Shown: positions 8,654-18,428, counted from the stretch's first letter. The stretch is DNA of 64,000 nucleotides from Gilliamella apicola (GCF_003202915.1 NZ_QGLP01000005.1:248001-312000), one strand, 5' to 3'. Numbers and translations are program-made. Notes: generated from the sequence alone by a model not told the origin.

Positions 8654-9925
8654 TTAAAGATCTTCTAAACCCAATCCTTTACTTAATACTTTAAAACAAT
8701 CTTCACAGTCATGTGTTGCCGCATCAAGTAATATTTGTGTTGGTGCATGGATTAATTTATTTGTTAATTTATGTGAAAACTCAAAAAACACCTCATCAAC
8801 ATTGGCACCTTGTTTAATGGCATTTAATGCTTTTAACTCCAATTCACGTTTGATGATTTGCGCATTATGCCGATACTGTTTTACGTATTGCACTGCATGT
8901 CTGGTTTTTAACCATTCGATATATAATTCAGCTTGTTCACGAATAATATATTCAGCTTCATTTGCGGCAATAACTCGTTGCTCTAAATTATTTTGAACAG
9001 TTTGTTCTAGGTCATCAACAGTATAAAGATGAATATTTTTAAGTTGACTAATTTCAGATTCAACATCACGAGGAACCGCTAAATCGATAAATAACATTGG
9101 TTTATCATTTCGTTCATGCAATGTCCGCTCTACCATTCCTTTGCCAATAATGGGTAAAGGGCTAGCTGTTGAACTAATCACAATATCCACATCTTTAAGT
9201 CGATTAGCAATATCCGGTAAAGAGATGATCTCGGCATCAATAACTGACGTCAATTTTAGGGCTTTCTCGCGGGTACGATTAGCCACAATAATATGTTTGA
9301 ATTCATGTGATTTTAAGTATCGTGAAATAAGTTCTATGGTCTCACCTGCCCCTACTAGCATTACACTTAACTCAGCGGTATTAGGAAATAGATCGCGGGC
9401 AACCAGACAGGCAGCATAAGCCACTGAAGCGGTATTGGCGCCAATATTAGTTTCGGTGCGAACAATTTTGGCGACATGAAAAATAGATTGAAAAAGTTTT
9501 TCAAGTTGAGCTGACAAACAATTATTTTGTTGAGCGAAACAATAAGCTTGCTTCACTTGACCAAGAATTTGAGGTTCGCCAATAATTAATGAATCAATAC
9601 CGCAAGCGACAGACATAAGATGTTCCACCGCTTGTTGACCTACATAGCAATATAGCGAGTCTTGAAAAACCGCCAGATCAATGTGATGAAACTGGGTTAA
9701 CCAATTTTCCACAGATTGTTTTAGGAGAATAAAATCAGCCTCATGTTCATAACTTAGATAAATTTCGGTACGGTTGCAAGTCGATAAAATGACACATCCA
9801 TCAACTAGAGGATGCTGATAGAGACTATATAATGCTTTATCAATAATCTCATTAGAAAAAGCGATTTTTTCTCTTAAAGCGACAGACGCACTTTTATGAT
9901 TTACACCTAATAATGTAATAGACAT
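8654..9925 (-). CDS. hemA: Glutamyl-tRNA reductase
   Basis: 423 aa, full length for the family. It reduces glutamyl-tRNA(Glu) to glutamate-1-semialdehyde with NADPH, the first committed step of C5 tetrapyrrole synthesis. The catalytic cysteine is C50 in STCNRTEIY; GEPQILGQVK and the NADPH-binding MLVGAGETIELI lie in order, and the C-terminal dimerisation helix follows. The start MSITLLGVNHKSA matches the usual N terminus. It is divergent from lolB-ispE, as in Escherichia, but prfA does not follow; the next gene is the DUF1289 protein. Confidence 0.97.
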   Translation of the reverse strand: MSITLLGVNHKSASVALREKIAFSNEIIDKALYSLYQHPLVDGCVILSTCNRTEIYLSYEHEADFILLKQSVENWLTQFHHIDLAVFQDSLYCYVGQQAVEHLMSVACGIDSLIIGEPQILGQVKQAYCFAQQNNCLSAQLEKLFQSIFHVAKIVRTETNIGANTASVAYAACLVARDLFPNTAELSVMLVGAGETIELISRYLKSHEFKHIIVANRTREKALKLTSVIDAEIISLPDIANRLKDVDIVISSTASPLPIIGKGMVERTLHERNDKPMLFIDLAVPRDVESEISQLKNIHLYTVDDLEQTVQNNLEQRVIAANEAEYIIREQAELYIEWLKTRHAVQYVKQYRHNAQIIKRELELKALNAIKQGANVDEVFFEFSHKLTNKLIHAPTQILLDAATHDCEDCFKVLSKGLGLEDL

Positions 9926-10081
9926 TGCCTTGATTCTTTTATAATAGTTTATAAAGCGTCTTAATCTGTATATTATAGCGAAAAAAATTATAAAGGTTAA
10001 TGACAGTTACCTTTTCTTATTCTTAATATTATCAGCTATAATAATTCCCTCTTTTGACCATAACTACCACTGGGTTATTTT

Positions 10082-10702
10082 ATGACAAAAATCAAATTTT
10101 CGCTATTTTTAATATTGTCACTACTGATTACCGCATGTCAATCAACTAAACATCAAACTAATGCATCTATTGAGCAACAATGGCAAAACCATAAACAAAT
10201 TCTTGAACAAATTAATTCATTCCGAGTTATTGGTACCATCGCCCATACCGGAACAGCAACGAAGAGCTATGGTCGTTTTTTAATTGACCAACAATCGCCC
10301 GATTATTATGAAGTGAAACTAACGACTCCAGTTGGCACCAATGTGCTAACATTAAAATCTAAGCCGGATTATGCCGAAATGATCGATAAAAGTGGCGGAT
10401 ATTACACTGATGTTAATGTTGAGCAATTAATGAAAAAAGTATCTAACATCAACATCCCGCTTAACTCGCTACATAATTGGTTAAAAGGCTTTTCAAATGA
10501 CAGTCAACTCGATAAGTTAGACAGTTTAGGGAGACTTGTAACCACTTCATTTATGCAGAATGATAATAAATGGCAATTGAAGATCCCAAGCTACGCAACT
10601 TATACTTTTAAAAATCAAAATATTGATTTACCGGCGATCATTGAACTTTCACAAGGTGATGAGCTTATTCGTTTAAAAATTATCAAATGGACTTTGAAAT
10701 AA
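10082..10702 (+). CDS. lolB: Outer-membrane lipoprotein receptor LolB
   Basis: 206 aa. A lipoprotein signal with lipobox LITAC puts the acylated cysteine at position 19. The mature part has the LolB pattern (GRFLIDQQSPDYYEVKLTTPVGTNVL, a beta-rich barrel; NWLKG). LolB takes lipoproteins from LolA and inserts them in the outer membrane; the inner-membrane LolCDE release complex is encoded at 33.5-36.7 kb. It precedes ispE by 11 bp, the conserved gammaproteobacterial pairing. Confidence 0.95.
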   Translation: MTKIKFSLFLILSLLITACQSTKHQTNASIEQQWQNHKQILEQINSFRVIGTIAHTGTATKSYGRFLIDQQSPDYYEVKLTTPVGTNVLTLKSKPDYAEMIDKSGGYYTDVNVEQLMKKVSNINIPLNSLHNWLKGFSNDSQLDKLDSLGRLVTTSFMQNDNKWQLKIPSYATYTFKNQNIDLPAIIELSQGDELIRLKIIKWTLK

Positions 10703-10713
10703 CGGATACAAGC

Positions 10714-11556
10714 ATGAATCATTGGTTATCACCGGCTAAATTAAATTTATTTTTATATATTACTGGTCGCCGCCCAGACAATTATCATAATTTACAAACC
10801 TTATTTCAATTTATAGATATTTGTGACAAGGTAACTTTTGCTGTGCGCAATGATGGTAAAATAAGATTATTAACTCAATTTGACCATATTCCTGAGGCTA
10901 AAAATTTAATCACTATTGCAGCTCAGCGATTAAAATCCTACGCTAACAACAGCCAACTTGGTGTTGATATCGCTATAGAGAAGATAATCCCAATGGGTGG
11001 CGGGCTGGGTGGCGCGTCGTCCAATGCGGCGACAGTTCTGGTGGCCTTAAACCAGTTATGGAATTTAAATATTAAACAACAGACATTAATGAAAATAGGT
11101 CGTTCAATTGGTGCCGATGTACCTATTTTTATTTATGGTCACGCCGCCTTTGCTGAAGGTATTGGCGATCAATTTCAACAAGTTACTATCCCTGAATATT
11201 GGTATTTAGTTAGCTACCCTAATATTGAAATTTCAACCGTTAAAATATTTAATCATCCTAAATTGCATCGTGATACACCGGTACGAACTATTGATCAGCT
11301 TATGGCTATTCCTTTTGATAAACTTAGTAACGATTGTGAAAATGTAGTACGTCAATGTTATCCTCAAGTCGATCAACTTATCGCTTATCTCTCGCAATTT
11401 GCACCAACCAGATTAACTGGCACAGGTGCCTGTGTTTTCACGCGTTGTGACTCTGAAGAACAAGCAATATCCATACAAAATGAACTTAAATCCTTGGCTG
11501 TTAAAAGCTTTATTGCTAAGTCATTAAATACCTCGCCACTTTATGCAGACCACTAA
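10714..11556 (+). CDS. ispE: 4-diphosphocytidyl-2-C-methyl-D-erythritol kinase
   Basis: About 280 aa from ATG 10714, which gives the usual MxxxxSPAKLNLFLYITGRR start; an earlier in-frame ATG at 10687 lies inside lolB and is less likely. GHMP kinase motifs are present: PAKLNLFL (motif 1, catalytic Lys), PMGGGLGGASSNAATVL (ATP-binding motif 2) and TGTGACVFTRC (motif 3). It phosphorylates CDP-ME in the MEP pathway to isopentenyl diphosphate. The prs gene that follows in Escherichia is absent here; a long hairpin separates it from the convergent DUF421 gene. Confidence 0.96.
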   Translation: MNHWLSPAKLNLFLYITGRRPDNYHNLQTLFQFIDICDKVTFAVRNDGKIRLLTQFDHIPEAKNLITIAAQRLKSYANNSQLGVDIAIEKIIPMGGGLGGASSNAATVLVALNQLWNLNIKQQTLMKIGRSIGADVPIFIYGHAAFAEGIGDQFQQVTIPEYWYLVSYPNIEISTVKIFNHPKLHRDTPVRTIDQLMAIPFDKLSNDCENVVRQCYPQVDQLIAYLSQFAPTRLTGTGACVFTRCDSEEQAISIQNELKSLAVKSFIAKSLNTSPLYADH

Positions 11557-11574
11557 TTTTACTTAGTGCCCCCT

Positions 11575-11613
11575 AATTAACCATACAAATCGAATTAAGT
11601 TGTATGGTTAATT
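11575..11613. terminator. Hairpin between convergent ispE and DUF421 genes
   Basis: A perfect 14-bp stem (AATTAACCATACAA with TTGTATGGTTAATT) around an 11-base loop lies between two convergent genes. It has only short T runs on either side, so it probably acts as a weak bidirectional terminator. Confidence 0.6.
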
Positions 11614-11637
11614 ATTCTAAAAATTAGAAATCTAAGG

Positions 11638-12288
11638 TTAACTTACCGCATCGTTAGGAATAACAAACAGGTGATGATCATAATATTCAACACAATAAAG
11701 CCCTTCGAAACTTTTATAACCTTGTTTAGCCAACTCGGTTTTTAACCATTTTTCATCTTTACCTAGTTGTTCTAGAATATTGTCAACCGGTTGTTCATTT
11801 TCTAGGACAATAACCGATATATCTTTATCCCCTTTCTTGACGATTGATAACTGTCCATTCGGTTCCAAAATCGCTTTCTCGACACTATGAATGTTAAAAA
11901 CACTTTTCATTCTCAACAGTACGGCAAAACTGGCCAGATCTAAATTTATTGCGGTGAAGGCATCCAATTTTAATTTCCCATGATCCATCAATATTATTGG
12001 ATTACCAACAATAAATGCCTTAGCATTTTGACTGCGTTTTTTTAGATAATTTGAGGTATACATGATTGCTGTCCACATCAACAATACCATGATAAAATCA
12101 TAGATAGTTAATTTGGGGTTATAGATAATGCCACCAGCAATCCCACCTAAAATCATATTCCCTATAAAATCAATACTCGACATTTGTGACAGTGAAGTCT
12201 TGCCGGTTATTTTTAAAAATAACACAATGCAGATAAACACAACTAATAGCTTCATAGCGATAATAAGAAAATCCAGATAACTAAGCAT
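11638..12288 (-). CDS. DUF421 (YetF-like) integral membrane protein
   Basis: 216 aa from ATG 12288, which has GGAGAG five bases before it; the upstream ATG at 12330 adds a segment without a ribosome site. Three TM helices occupy residues 1-85 (SYLDFLIIAMKLLVVF, MILGGIAGGIIYN, FIMVLLMWTAIMY), then NAKAFIVGNPIILMDHGKL begins the cytoplasmic YetF domain. The tail after about residue 150 carries a further small domain. The family is widespread, linked in some Gram-positives to spores and stress, but its molecular role is unknown. Confidence 0.82.
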   Translation of the reverse strand: MLSYLDFLIIAMKLLVVFICIVLFLKITGKTSLSQMSSIDFIGNMILGGIAGGIIYNPKLTIYDFIMVLLMWTAIMYTSNYLKKRSQNAKAFIVGNPIILMDHGKLKLDAFTAINLDLASFAVLLRMKSVFNIHSVEKAILEPNGQLSIVKKGDKDISVIVLENEQPVDNILEQLGKDEKWLKTELAKQGYKSFEGLYCVEYYDHHLFVIPNDAVS

Positions 12289-12638
12289 AGTACTCTCCAA
12301 AATGTTAAATACCTTAGGTAATGAAAACAATTTGTACTAAAGTTGATAATGCAAATGGATAAAAATTTTAAGTGCTTAGACGAGATATTAACCACAATAC
12401 CGGTAAATAAAGGCATAACTATTCAGTTTTGATGGCTGAAAATATGCGTAATAATGAGTGATGCATCAATATTAGATTGGATATTGATTATTTTAGCAAT
12501 CGATTTTTATTAAACAGCTAAAATATTTAGTCAACCGAGTAAATAAAAATAGTTGTCAATTTTTCGGTTGCACAGCTACTGTCATTTTTAATAAGCTTAA
12601 TTAACCATCTAGCGAAATTATTATAGAAGATATATAAG
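12289..12638. other. Divergent promoter region between DUF421 gene and ada
   Basis: About 350 bases, strongly A/T-rich, with no open frame I trust. I looked for an Ada box (AAAGCGCA core) before ada and did not find one. Confidence 0.5.
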
Positions 12639-13697
12639 ATGTTAATAACTAATTCTAAGCAAAAAGAGGTTTATTACCAAGCTTTACTTAAAAGAGATCA
12701 CAGTTATGTTGGGATCTTTTATGTTGGCGTCAAAACTACTTCGGTTTTTTGTATTGCTACTTGCCGAGCCAGAAAACCGAAATTTGCCAATGTTGAATTT
12801 TTCTCTTCATTCAAATCTGCACTTGATGCGGGTTATCGACCATGCAAAATATGCAAACCAACCGAAAATGCTAATCAAGCACCCGAAGAGATAATTAAAG
12901 CCATCGCAATGATTAATAATCATCCTAAAGAAAAGATCACCGATTATCAATTAAAGCAAAATAACTTAAGTCCTGAAACTATTCGCCGTTGGTTTAAAAA
13001 ACATTATGGAATTACTTTCCATGCTTATCAACGAATGTACCGAATTAACCATGCATTTCAAGAATTAAAATCAGGAAAAAACGTAATCAATACTGCATTT
13101 GATACGGGTTACAACTCGTTAAGTGGCTTTGGTTATACCTATAAAAAAATTATGAAAAAGTCACCGTCAGCAGAAAATCAACAAGACGTCATATTAATCG
13201 ACAGATTAACAACACCTTTAGGCCCTATGTTTGTTTGCGCAACCAATCAAGGAATTTGCCTATTAGAGTTTGTCGATCGAAGAATGCTAGAAACAGAATT
13301 TGAACAACTGCAAAGTTTACTTAAAATGAAGATTATTTTTGGCGAAAATCAACATATCCAACAAGTTAAAGTTGAAATTGCTGAATATTTTGCCGGAACA
13401 AGAACTCACTTCACCGTTGCCTTACATACACCTGGTACCCTATTTCAACAAACCGTCTGGGATTGCTTAAAACAAATTCCCTATGGCGAATTATCTACTT
13501 ATAAACAGCAAGCACAGAGAATTAATAATCCACTGGCAATTCGAGCAGTAGCCAGCGCAAATGGTAATAACCGGGTTGCTATTATTGTTCCTTGTCATCG
13601 AGTAATAGGTTCCAATGGTGAGCTAATGGGTTATGGCGGCGGATTAGAGAGAAAAAAATGGTTAATTGAACATGAAAATAAAAATCGGAAGAACTGA
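12639..13697 (+). CDS. ada: Bifunctional Ada: methylphosphotriester/O6-alkylguanine-DNA methyltransferase and AraC-type regulator
   Basis: 352 aa with three parts. Residues 1-75 are the Ada zinc domain with C38, C42, C69 and C72, the same positions as in Escherichia coli Ada; C38 is the methylphosphotriester acceptor. Residues about 80-180 are an AraC-type DNA-binding domain (NLSPETIRRWFKKHYG; NTAFDTGYNSLSGF). Residues about 185-352 are the MGMT domain with acceptor C319 in IVPCHRVIGSNG. It repairs alkylated DNA and, once methylated at C38, activates its own gene and other repair genes. It is a single gene with a weak hairpin (13692-13724) after it. Confidence 0.95.
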   Translation: MLITNSKQKEVYYQALLKRDHSYVGIFYVGVKTTSVFCIATCRARKPKFANVEFFSSFKSALDAGYRPCKICKPTENANQAPEEIIKAIAMINNHPKEKITDYQLKQNNLSPETIRRWFKKHYGITFHAYQRMYRINHAFQELKSGKNVINTAFDTGYNSLSGFGYTYKKIMKKSPSAENQQDVILIDRLTTPLGPMFVCATNQGICLLEFVDRRMLETEFEQLQSLLKMKIIFGENQHIQQVKVEIAEYFAGTRTHFTVALHTPGTLFQQTVWDCLKQIPYGELSTYKQQAQRINNPLAIRAVASANGNNRVAIIVPCHRVIGSNGELMGYGGGLERKKWLIEHENKNRKN

Positions 13698-13724
13698 TAA
13701 TTACTCAAAAAATAGTTATCAGTT
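13692..13724 (+). terminator. Possible terminator hairpin after ada
   Basis: AACTGATAA and TTATCAGTT form a 9-bp stem overlapping the ada stop codon, loop of 15 bases. There is no T tract, so termination is uncertain. Confidence 0.4.
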
Positions 13725-13887
13725 AGTCAATACCCAAAACTCAATTAAAAAAGTTTTAAATTTTTAGAGATATAAACCTTCAGAAAGATCTGATGCCAAG
13801 TTACATCTAACAAGAATTAGCGTAATTTACTTCTGAGCGGTTACTTTAAACAGCGTAAAATTCAGATCAATAATGTGTATGGCAACT

Positions 13888-14571
13888 TTAATGCCTATAA
13901 CCAATCCCATGAATTGTTTTGATTAAAATTGGAATCGTTGGGTTAATTTCAATTTGTTTTCGCAATTTTGAAATATGTTGATCGAGTGTTCGGCTATTAG
14001 GCAAATAGTCATATCCCCATACATAATCAAAAAGCATATCTCGCGTAACAACTTGATTTTTATGTTGATATAAACACTGCAAAATCTTAATTTCGCGTAA
14101 TGTTAATTCAATAATCTGCTCATTTCTTTTTGCATATAATTCAGTAGGATAAACATTTAAATCACCAAATTGAAAATAATCCTCTTGGGAAGTATTAGCG
14201 TTTTTTAATTTTAAATAACGTTTAGCAATAGCCTTGATTCTCGCTCTAAGTTCATGAATACCAAAAGGCTTATTCATATAATCATCAGCACCAAGTTCTA
14301 AACCAATTACCCGATCAATCTCTTCATCTTTAGCGGATAAAAATAAAATTGGCACATCTTCATCTAATTTACGGATAGCACGACAAACAGAATAACCATC
14401 AAGCTCGGGCATCATAATATCTAAAATAATAAAATCGGGTTGATGTTGTTCAAATAGTTGAAGTGCAACTTTACCATTAGCCGCTTTGATAATGGTATAG
14501 CCCTCTTTTTCTAACAGATCTGCCATACCATTAAGAATATGCTTATCGTCTTCAGCAATTAAGATTTTCAT
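13888..14571 (-). CDS. OmpR/PhoB-family response regulator
   Basis: 227 aa. The receiver domain (1-120) has acidic EDD at 7-9, phosphoacceptor D51 (FIILDIMMPELDG), the conserved LSAKD and the KPF lysine (DYMNKPFG). The C-terminal winged helix (about 130-227) has LTLREIKILQCLYQH and the recognition region TLDQHISKLRKQIE. The gene overlaps the end of the histidine kinase gene by 20 bp, so the two are translationally coupled partners. Likely a DNA-binding activator or repressor; its targets may include its own operon headed by the VWA gene. Confidence 0.93.
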   Translation of the reverse strand: MKILIAEDDKHILNGMADLLEKEGYTIIKAANGKVALQLFEQHQPDFIILDIMMPELDGYSVCRAIRKLDEDVPILFLSAKDEEIDRVIGLELGADDYMNKPFGIHELRARIKAIAKRYLKLKNANTSQEDYFQFGDLNVYPTELYAKRNEQIIELTLREIKILQCLYQHKNQVVTRDMLFDYVWGYDYLPNSRTLDQHISKLRKQIEINPTIPILIKTIHGIGYRH

Positions 14572-16018
14572 TTCCCTGCTCCGTTAAAATAAGTGAAAAT
14601 GCCATCCCCGGATTTTGATTGATAACTTTAATCTCTCCGTGGATCTGATTTGCTAACTGATTAGCAATCGTCAACCCTATTCCTGTGCCAGAAACCCCTT
14701 CGGTTATCGATGAATTGACGCGGTAAAATGGTTCAAAAATCTGTTTCAATAAATGATTGGCAATGCCTTCTCCATAATCACGAACCGTAATTATTACCTG
14801 TTTTCCAGATTTGATTAAAGATAAATCAACTTGTTTACCATTTGCAGCATATTTTTCGGCATTGCTCAAAAAATTATTGAGAATTTGCATTACACAATCT
14901 TCATCAGTATTGACAATACAATCACTATCAAGCTTAGTGATGTTAAGCTGCAATGATTTAGCTGCTAAAATAGGTTTAAAGGTGTGATATATCTGCTTAA
15001 GTAGTAAGGTTAAATCAACCGATCTTATATTTACGCTATTAGGTTTATTAAAAGTTAACACATTTTGCACCAATCGAGTTAGTCGTTTACTTTCAGCACT
15101 GATTATATGTAGATAATCTGGAATTGGCGCTGATTCATCTTCTAAATACTCGGATAACATTTCAGAATATAGCGTGATATTGGTCAAAGGAGTTTTAAAT
15201 TCATGTGAAACTTGCCCAACAAAACTCACCTGCTGTTTTGCTAAACGCAAAGTTCGACTATATTCTCGATAAGCGTAGCAAATAAGTCCAAGCAGAACAA
15301 TAAGGAATAAGCCAATAACACCTGCACCTAGCAGATATAAATTAACTAAGTTTGGCGAGGGATAATAATAAGTTAAATGCCAATTTTGTAAGGGATAATC
15401 AAGGACAATCGAAATTTCATTATCAAAAATTTCCCCATTGCTATAAATCTGTTTATCACCGTCGGATAATCTAAAATTATCCTCAAAAGCTTGTTTATCT
15501 AATAAACTGATAACATCAAATGAAAATTTGATATTGGAAAGTTCAAAACCAATAATATTATCCGACTTAATTGACCAATAAATTAAGTGGTTATACATTT
15601 GATACCAACCAGAACTTGGTTCAAATTGTTCAGAATGATCTTGTTGCTTAAACAAAACCGAATTGTCCATTGCAATTGATTCAACCAACTTATGCCACTG
15701 AGAATCATCAAAATCACTTAAAAATAAAATCTTATTTTTATTGACGATGAAAATATTCTTAATATCAGCTTGCGTAGCTAATAAATCGTCAGCTTTATCA
15801 TTGTTGTTATCAATTTGTGATGCCAAATTACTTAGATAAGATAAGCGCTGATTTAACAACGATTCAATCGATAATTTGATATTATTTATACGGCTTTTCA
15901 CGAGTAAAGTTTCATTATTTTCACGCAACAAAACTTCATGCTCAACACTTCGCCAACCTAAATAGCTGATGAATGCCATTAATACCAATAAAGATAAAAT
16001 CGTTGTTAATTTTTTCAT
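14552..16018 (-). CDS. Membrane sensor histidine kinase
   Basis: 488 aa. TM1 covers about residues 5-22 and TM2 about 226-250, leaving a roughly 200-residue periplasmic sensor region without a recognised domain. A HisKA domain follows with H272 in VSHEFKTPLTNI, then the HATPase domain with NFLSNAEKYA (N box), DYGEGI (G1) and SGTGIGLTIA (G2). There is no obvious HAMP domain. The start region carries a 14-bp duplication (see 16016-16043), and the true ATG at 16018 lies 17 bases after the VWA stop codon, with no clear ribosome site, suggesting coupling. Confidence 0.9.
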   Translation of the reverse strand: MKKLTTILSLLVLMAFISYLGWRSVEHEVLLRENNETLLVKSRINNIKLSIESLLNQRLSYLSNLASQIDNNNDKADDLLATQADIKNIFIVNKNKILFLSDFDDSQWHKLVESIAMDNSVLFKQQDHSEQFEPSSGWYQMYNHLIYWSIKSDNIIGFELSNIKFSFDVISLLDKQAFEDNFRLSDGDKQIYSNGEIFDNEISIVLDYPLQNWHLTYYYPSPNLVNLYLLGAGVIGLFLIVLLGLICYAYREYSRTLRLAKQQVSFVGQVSHEFKTPLTNITLYSEMLSEYLEDESAPIPDYLHIISAESKRLTRLVQNVLTFNKPNSVNIRSVDLTLLLKQIYHTFKPILAAKSLQLNITKLDSDCIVNTDEDCVMQILNNFLSNAEKYAANGKQVDLSLIKSGKQVIITVRDYGEGIANHLLKQIFEPFYRVNSSITEGVSGTGIGLTIANQLANQIHGEIKVINQNPGMAFSLILTEQGNENLNC

Positions 16019-16043
16019 AACTATTTTTTCATAACTATTTTTT
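16016..16043. repeat. 14-bp tandem duplication at the kinase start codon
   Basis: The unit CATAACTATTTTTT occurs twice head to tail. The upstream copy carries a second ATG out of frame with the kinase and followed immediately by AAA AAA TAG, a three-codon dead frame that overlaps the junction with the VWA gene. Confidence 0.8.
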
Positions 16044-17372
16044 AATTACATTACTTTTTGATTCAAATTGTTGTTGAGTCATTATTTTACGGGAAACATT
16101 GCTATCCTGATTTTTAACTGCATCAACCATAATATTATTTTTCTCAATTTGACTATTTATTCTTGCTTTTGATGAAGGTGATATCATCATGTTTGAAAAT
16201 GATGCTAGTCTACTACTATTTTGCATAAGCATTTCTTCTGCTTCCGCATGCATTCCTTTATCGTAAAGCGACAAAGCTTCTTCATTCGCAAGAGTCACTT
16301 TCTGTATTTCTGACTCAGCTAAAACATCTTGAATTATAGAATCTTGAACTAATTTTTTATTGTCAGTATAAGCAATGCTAACCAATTGAGTTTCATGTTC
16401 CGCTTTATTGACCAATAAATTATCATATTTTAAATCAATTTCAGCTAATGTCTTACTTTGACCGACTTTTCCTTCCTCCGGAAGCACCTCTAGCAATACA
16501 TATTTTTCTTGATTTGAAAACAGTTGATTCATTTTAACCGTGACTTGATTCCCTTTAATCACCCCATCGCGACCAAGTAGCCGCACCGGTTTAACACCCT
16601 CTTTCAATTGAATAGTAATGACAACGTCTTGAGCAACTGTGGACATTACATCAGTAAACTCGTGAACAAACACATTTTCAAGCTCTGATGAGTTATTGAC
16701 AAATACATGATTACCATCACTATAACTGGCGATCGATGACATTAATAATTCATTATAACCTGAGCCAATCCCCATGGTGGTGATCGCAATATTCTTTTTC
16801 GCTGCAATAATTGCCAACTCAGATAGCTCATTGACAGAACTTGGTCCAACATTAGCTTGACCATCAGAGAGCAAAATAATACGATTAACTTTATCTTTGG
16901 TAAGCTGATTTTCAACTTGCTTAATTCCTTTACTCAAACCGGCAAATAGGGCCGTTCCTCCACCGGCAATAACATTCTTATTAATAAGTTGAATGATTTT
17001 TTGTTTATCTTTTACTTTGCTTGCAGGAACAATCACTTCTGCTTCGTTATCATAGGCAACAATAGATAATGTATCCTCTTCATTCAACAAATTGACCGCA
17101 AAAATAGCTGCTTCTCTCGCTTTTTCAATGCGATCGCCACCCATTGAACCTGATCTATCAATAACAATAGCTAAATTAAGCGGTACCCGTTTGTTGGTAT
17201 CAACTTTTTGACCAGTTAACGAGATTTTTAAGTAATTTGCTTCTGGATTACCTTCTAGAATAATTGGTGAAGACAATTCTGAACGAACTTGAATTTGTTT
17301 AATTGGTTCAGCGTGGCTAAATAAGCTACAGACTGAAAGCCCTAACATGGCAAATAGTTTAATAAATTTCAT
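16035..17372 (-). CDS. Exported von Willebrand factor A domain protein
   Basis: 445 aa. A signal peptide (MKFIKLFAMLGLSVCSLFSHA) is followed by a short strand region and a VWA domain from about residue 64 to 240. The metal site (MIDAS) is complete: D72-R-S74-G-S76, a GGGTALFAG threonine loop and LLSDGQANVG. The C-terminal 200 residues are beta-rich then helical; no LPXTG, VIT domain or membrane anchor is visible. It is the first gene of an operon with a histidine kinase and response regulator, so a periplasmic or surface binding protein that feeds the kinase is a fair inference. Confidence 0.85.
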   Translation of the reverse strand: MKFIKLFAMLGLSVCSLFSHAEPIKQIQVRSELSSPIILEGNPEANYLKISLTGQKVDTNKRVPLNLAIVIDRSGSMGGDRIEKAREAAIFAVNLLNEEDTLSIVAYDNEAEVIVPASKVKDKQKIIQLINKNVIAGGGTALFAGLSKGIKQVENQLTKDKVNRIILLSDGQANVGPSSVNELSELAIIAAKKNIAITTMGIGSGYNELLMSSIASYSDGNHVFVNNSSELENVFVHEFTDVMSTVAQDVVITIQLKEGVKPVRLLGRDGVIKGNQVTVKMNQLFSNQEKYVLLEVLPEEGKVGQSKTLAEIDLKYDNLLVNKAEHETQLVSIAYTDNKKLVQDSIIQDVLAESEIQKVTLANEEALSLYDKGMHAEAEEMLMQNSSRLASFSNMMISPSSKARINSQIEKNNIMVDAVKNQDSNVSRKIMTQQQFESKSNVIKK

Positions 17373-17635
17373 TGTGTTTCCCTTCCTTTGTAAAGTTTAT
17401 TTAATTATTCACCAATTGCCAAATAAACTGTCTAATTAATGTATTTATTTGTAAAAAGTTGTAAAAAAATATACCTGATAAAATAATACCTAAAAAATCT
17501 CCCTATTAGTACTGAAACTAAGCAAACTCGCTATTTTACGGTGCGTTAACTGTTTGTTTATTGCCAGTCTAAAGGGCAAAGGTATATAATAAAAAATTAG
17601 TCGCTCTTAAAGAGAATAGTTAGAGAACATTTACA

Positions 17636-18181
17636 ATGACTCAATCAAAACTTGAACTTATTAAAAATAGTATTATCACCATCCCCAACTACCCTAAGCA
17701 AGGTATTTTGTTTCGTGATATCACCAGTTTACTTGAGAACCCAATCGCTTTTCGAACCGCTGTCGATCTTTTAATTGAACATTATAAAGATAAAAAAATC
17801 GATAAAGTTATAGGTACTGAAGCGCGTGGTTTTATCTTTGCCGCACCGCTTGCTTTAGCATTAGGCGTTGGTTTTGTACCAGTAAGAAAACCGAATAAGT
17901 TACCGCGTAACGTATTTAGAGAAGAGTATCAACTCGAATATGGTACTGATACCTTAGAAATGCATTGCGATGCGATCAAACCTAACGAAAGAGTTTTAAT
18001 TATTGATGATTTACTTGCAACCGGAGGCACTGTTGCCGCTACTGCAAAATTAATCCAAAAAGCAGGTGGTATTGCTGAGGATGCCGCATTTGTCATTAAT
18101 TTACCTGATTTACATGGTAAAGCTAAATTAACCGAAATGGGCATTGATTGTTATACCTTAGTCGATTTCGCCGGTGAATAA
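17636..18181 (+). CDS. apt: Adenine phosphoribosyltransferase
   Basis: 181 aa, full length. It condenses adenine with PRPP to AMP in purine salvage. The PRPP-binding loop [13 protein letters not shown] and the upstream [11 protein letters not shown] and RKPNKLP segments are typical. The start [13 protein letters not shown] follows GAGAACATTTACA. The gene stands alone between the VWA operon (divergent) and the dimethylargininase gene, with a hairpin after it at 18185-18219. Confidence 0.96.
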   Translation: MTQSKLELIKNSIITIPNYPKQGILFRDITSLLENPIAFRTAVDLLIEHYKDKKIDKVIGTEARGFIFAAPLALALGVGFVPVRKPNKLPRNVFREEYQLEYGTDTLEMHCDAIKPNERVLIIDDLLATGGTVAATAKLIQKAGGIAEDAAFVINLPDLHGKAKLTEMGIDCYTLVDFAGE

Positions 18182-18184
18182 CAC

Positions 18185-18219
18185 TTATTTTTTAGGGCGA
18201 GCTGTCGTCCTAAAAATAA
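18185..18219 (+). terminator. Hairpin after apt
   Basis: TTATTTTTTAGGGCGA pairs with TCGTCCTAAAAATAA around GCTG, with one G-U wobble. The lower stem is A/T, and no separate T tract follows, so it is a moderate terminator candidate. Confidence 0.6.
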
Positions 18220-18428
18220 TCTACTATCTTAATTTATTAATTTCTTTATTTTCCCAACTAACAATTCTTAGTTAAGCCACATCAATATTTTCTTTATAAC
18301 CAATTCAACTATCTCCTAACAGATAAACTTGCATTTATATGCATAAATCATCTATTTTAAGCTTGATTTTGTTTTTAAAGTGAATTATTATTCAAAAATA
18401 ACGCATAATTATTTTAAAGGACTTAATA

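Noticed and set aside
16035-17372. Sortase-linked VWA/VIT target system with dedicated two-component genes
   Set aside because: The protein has no VIT domain, no LPXTG and no C-terminal anchor, and no sortase gene is nearby.
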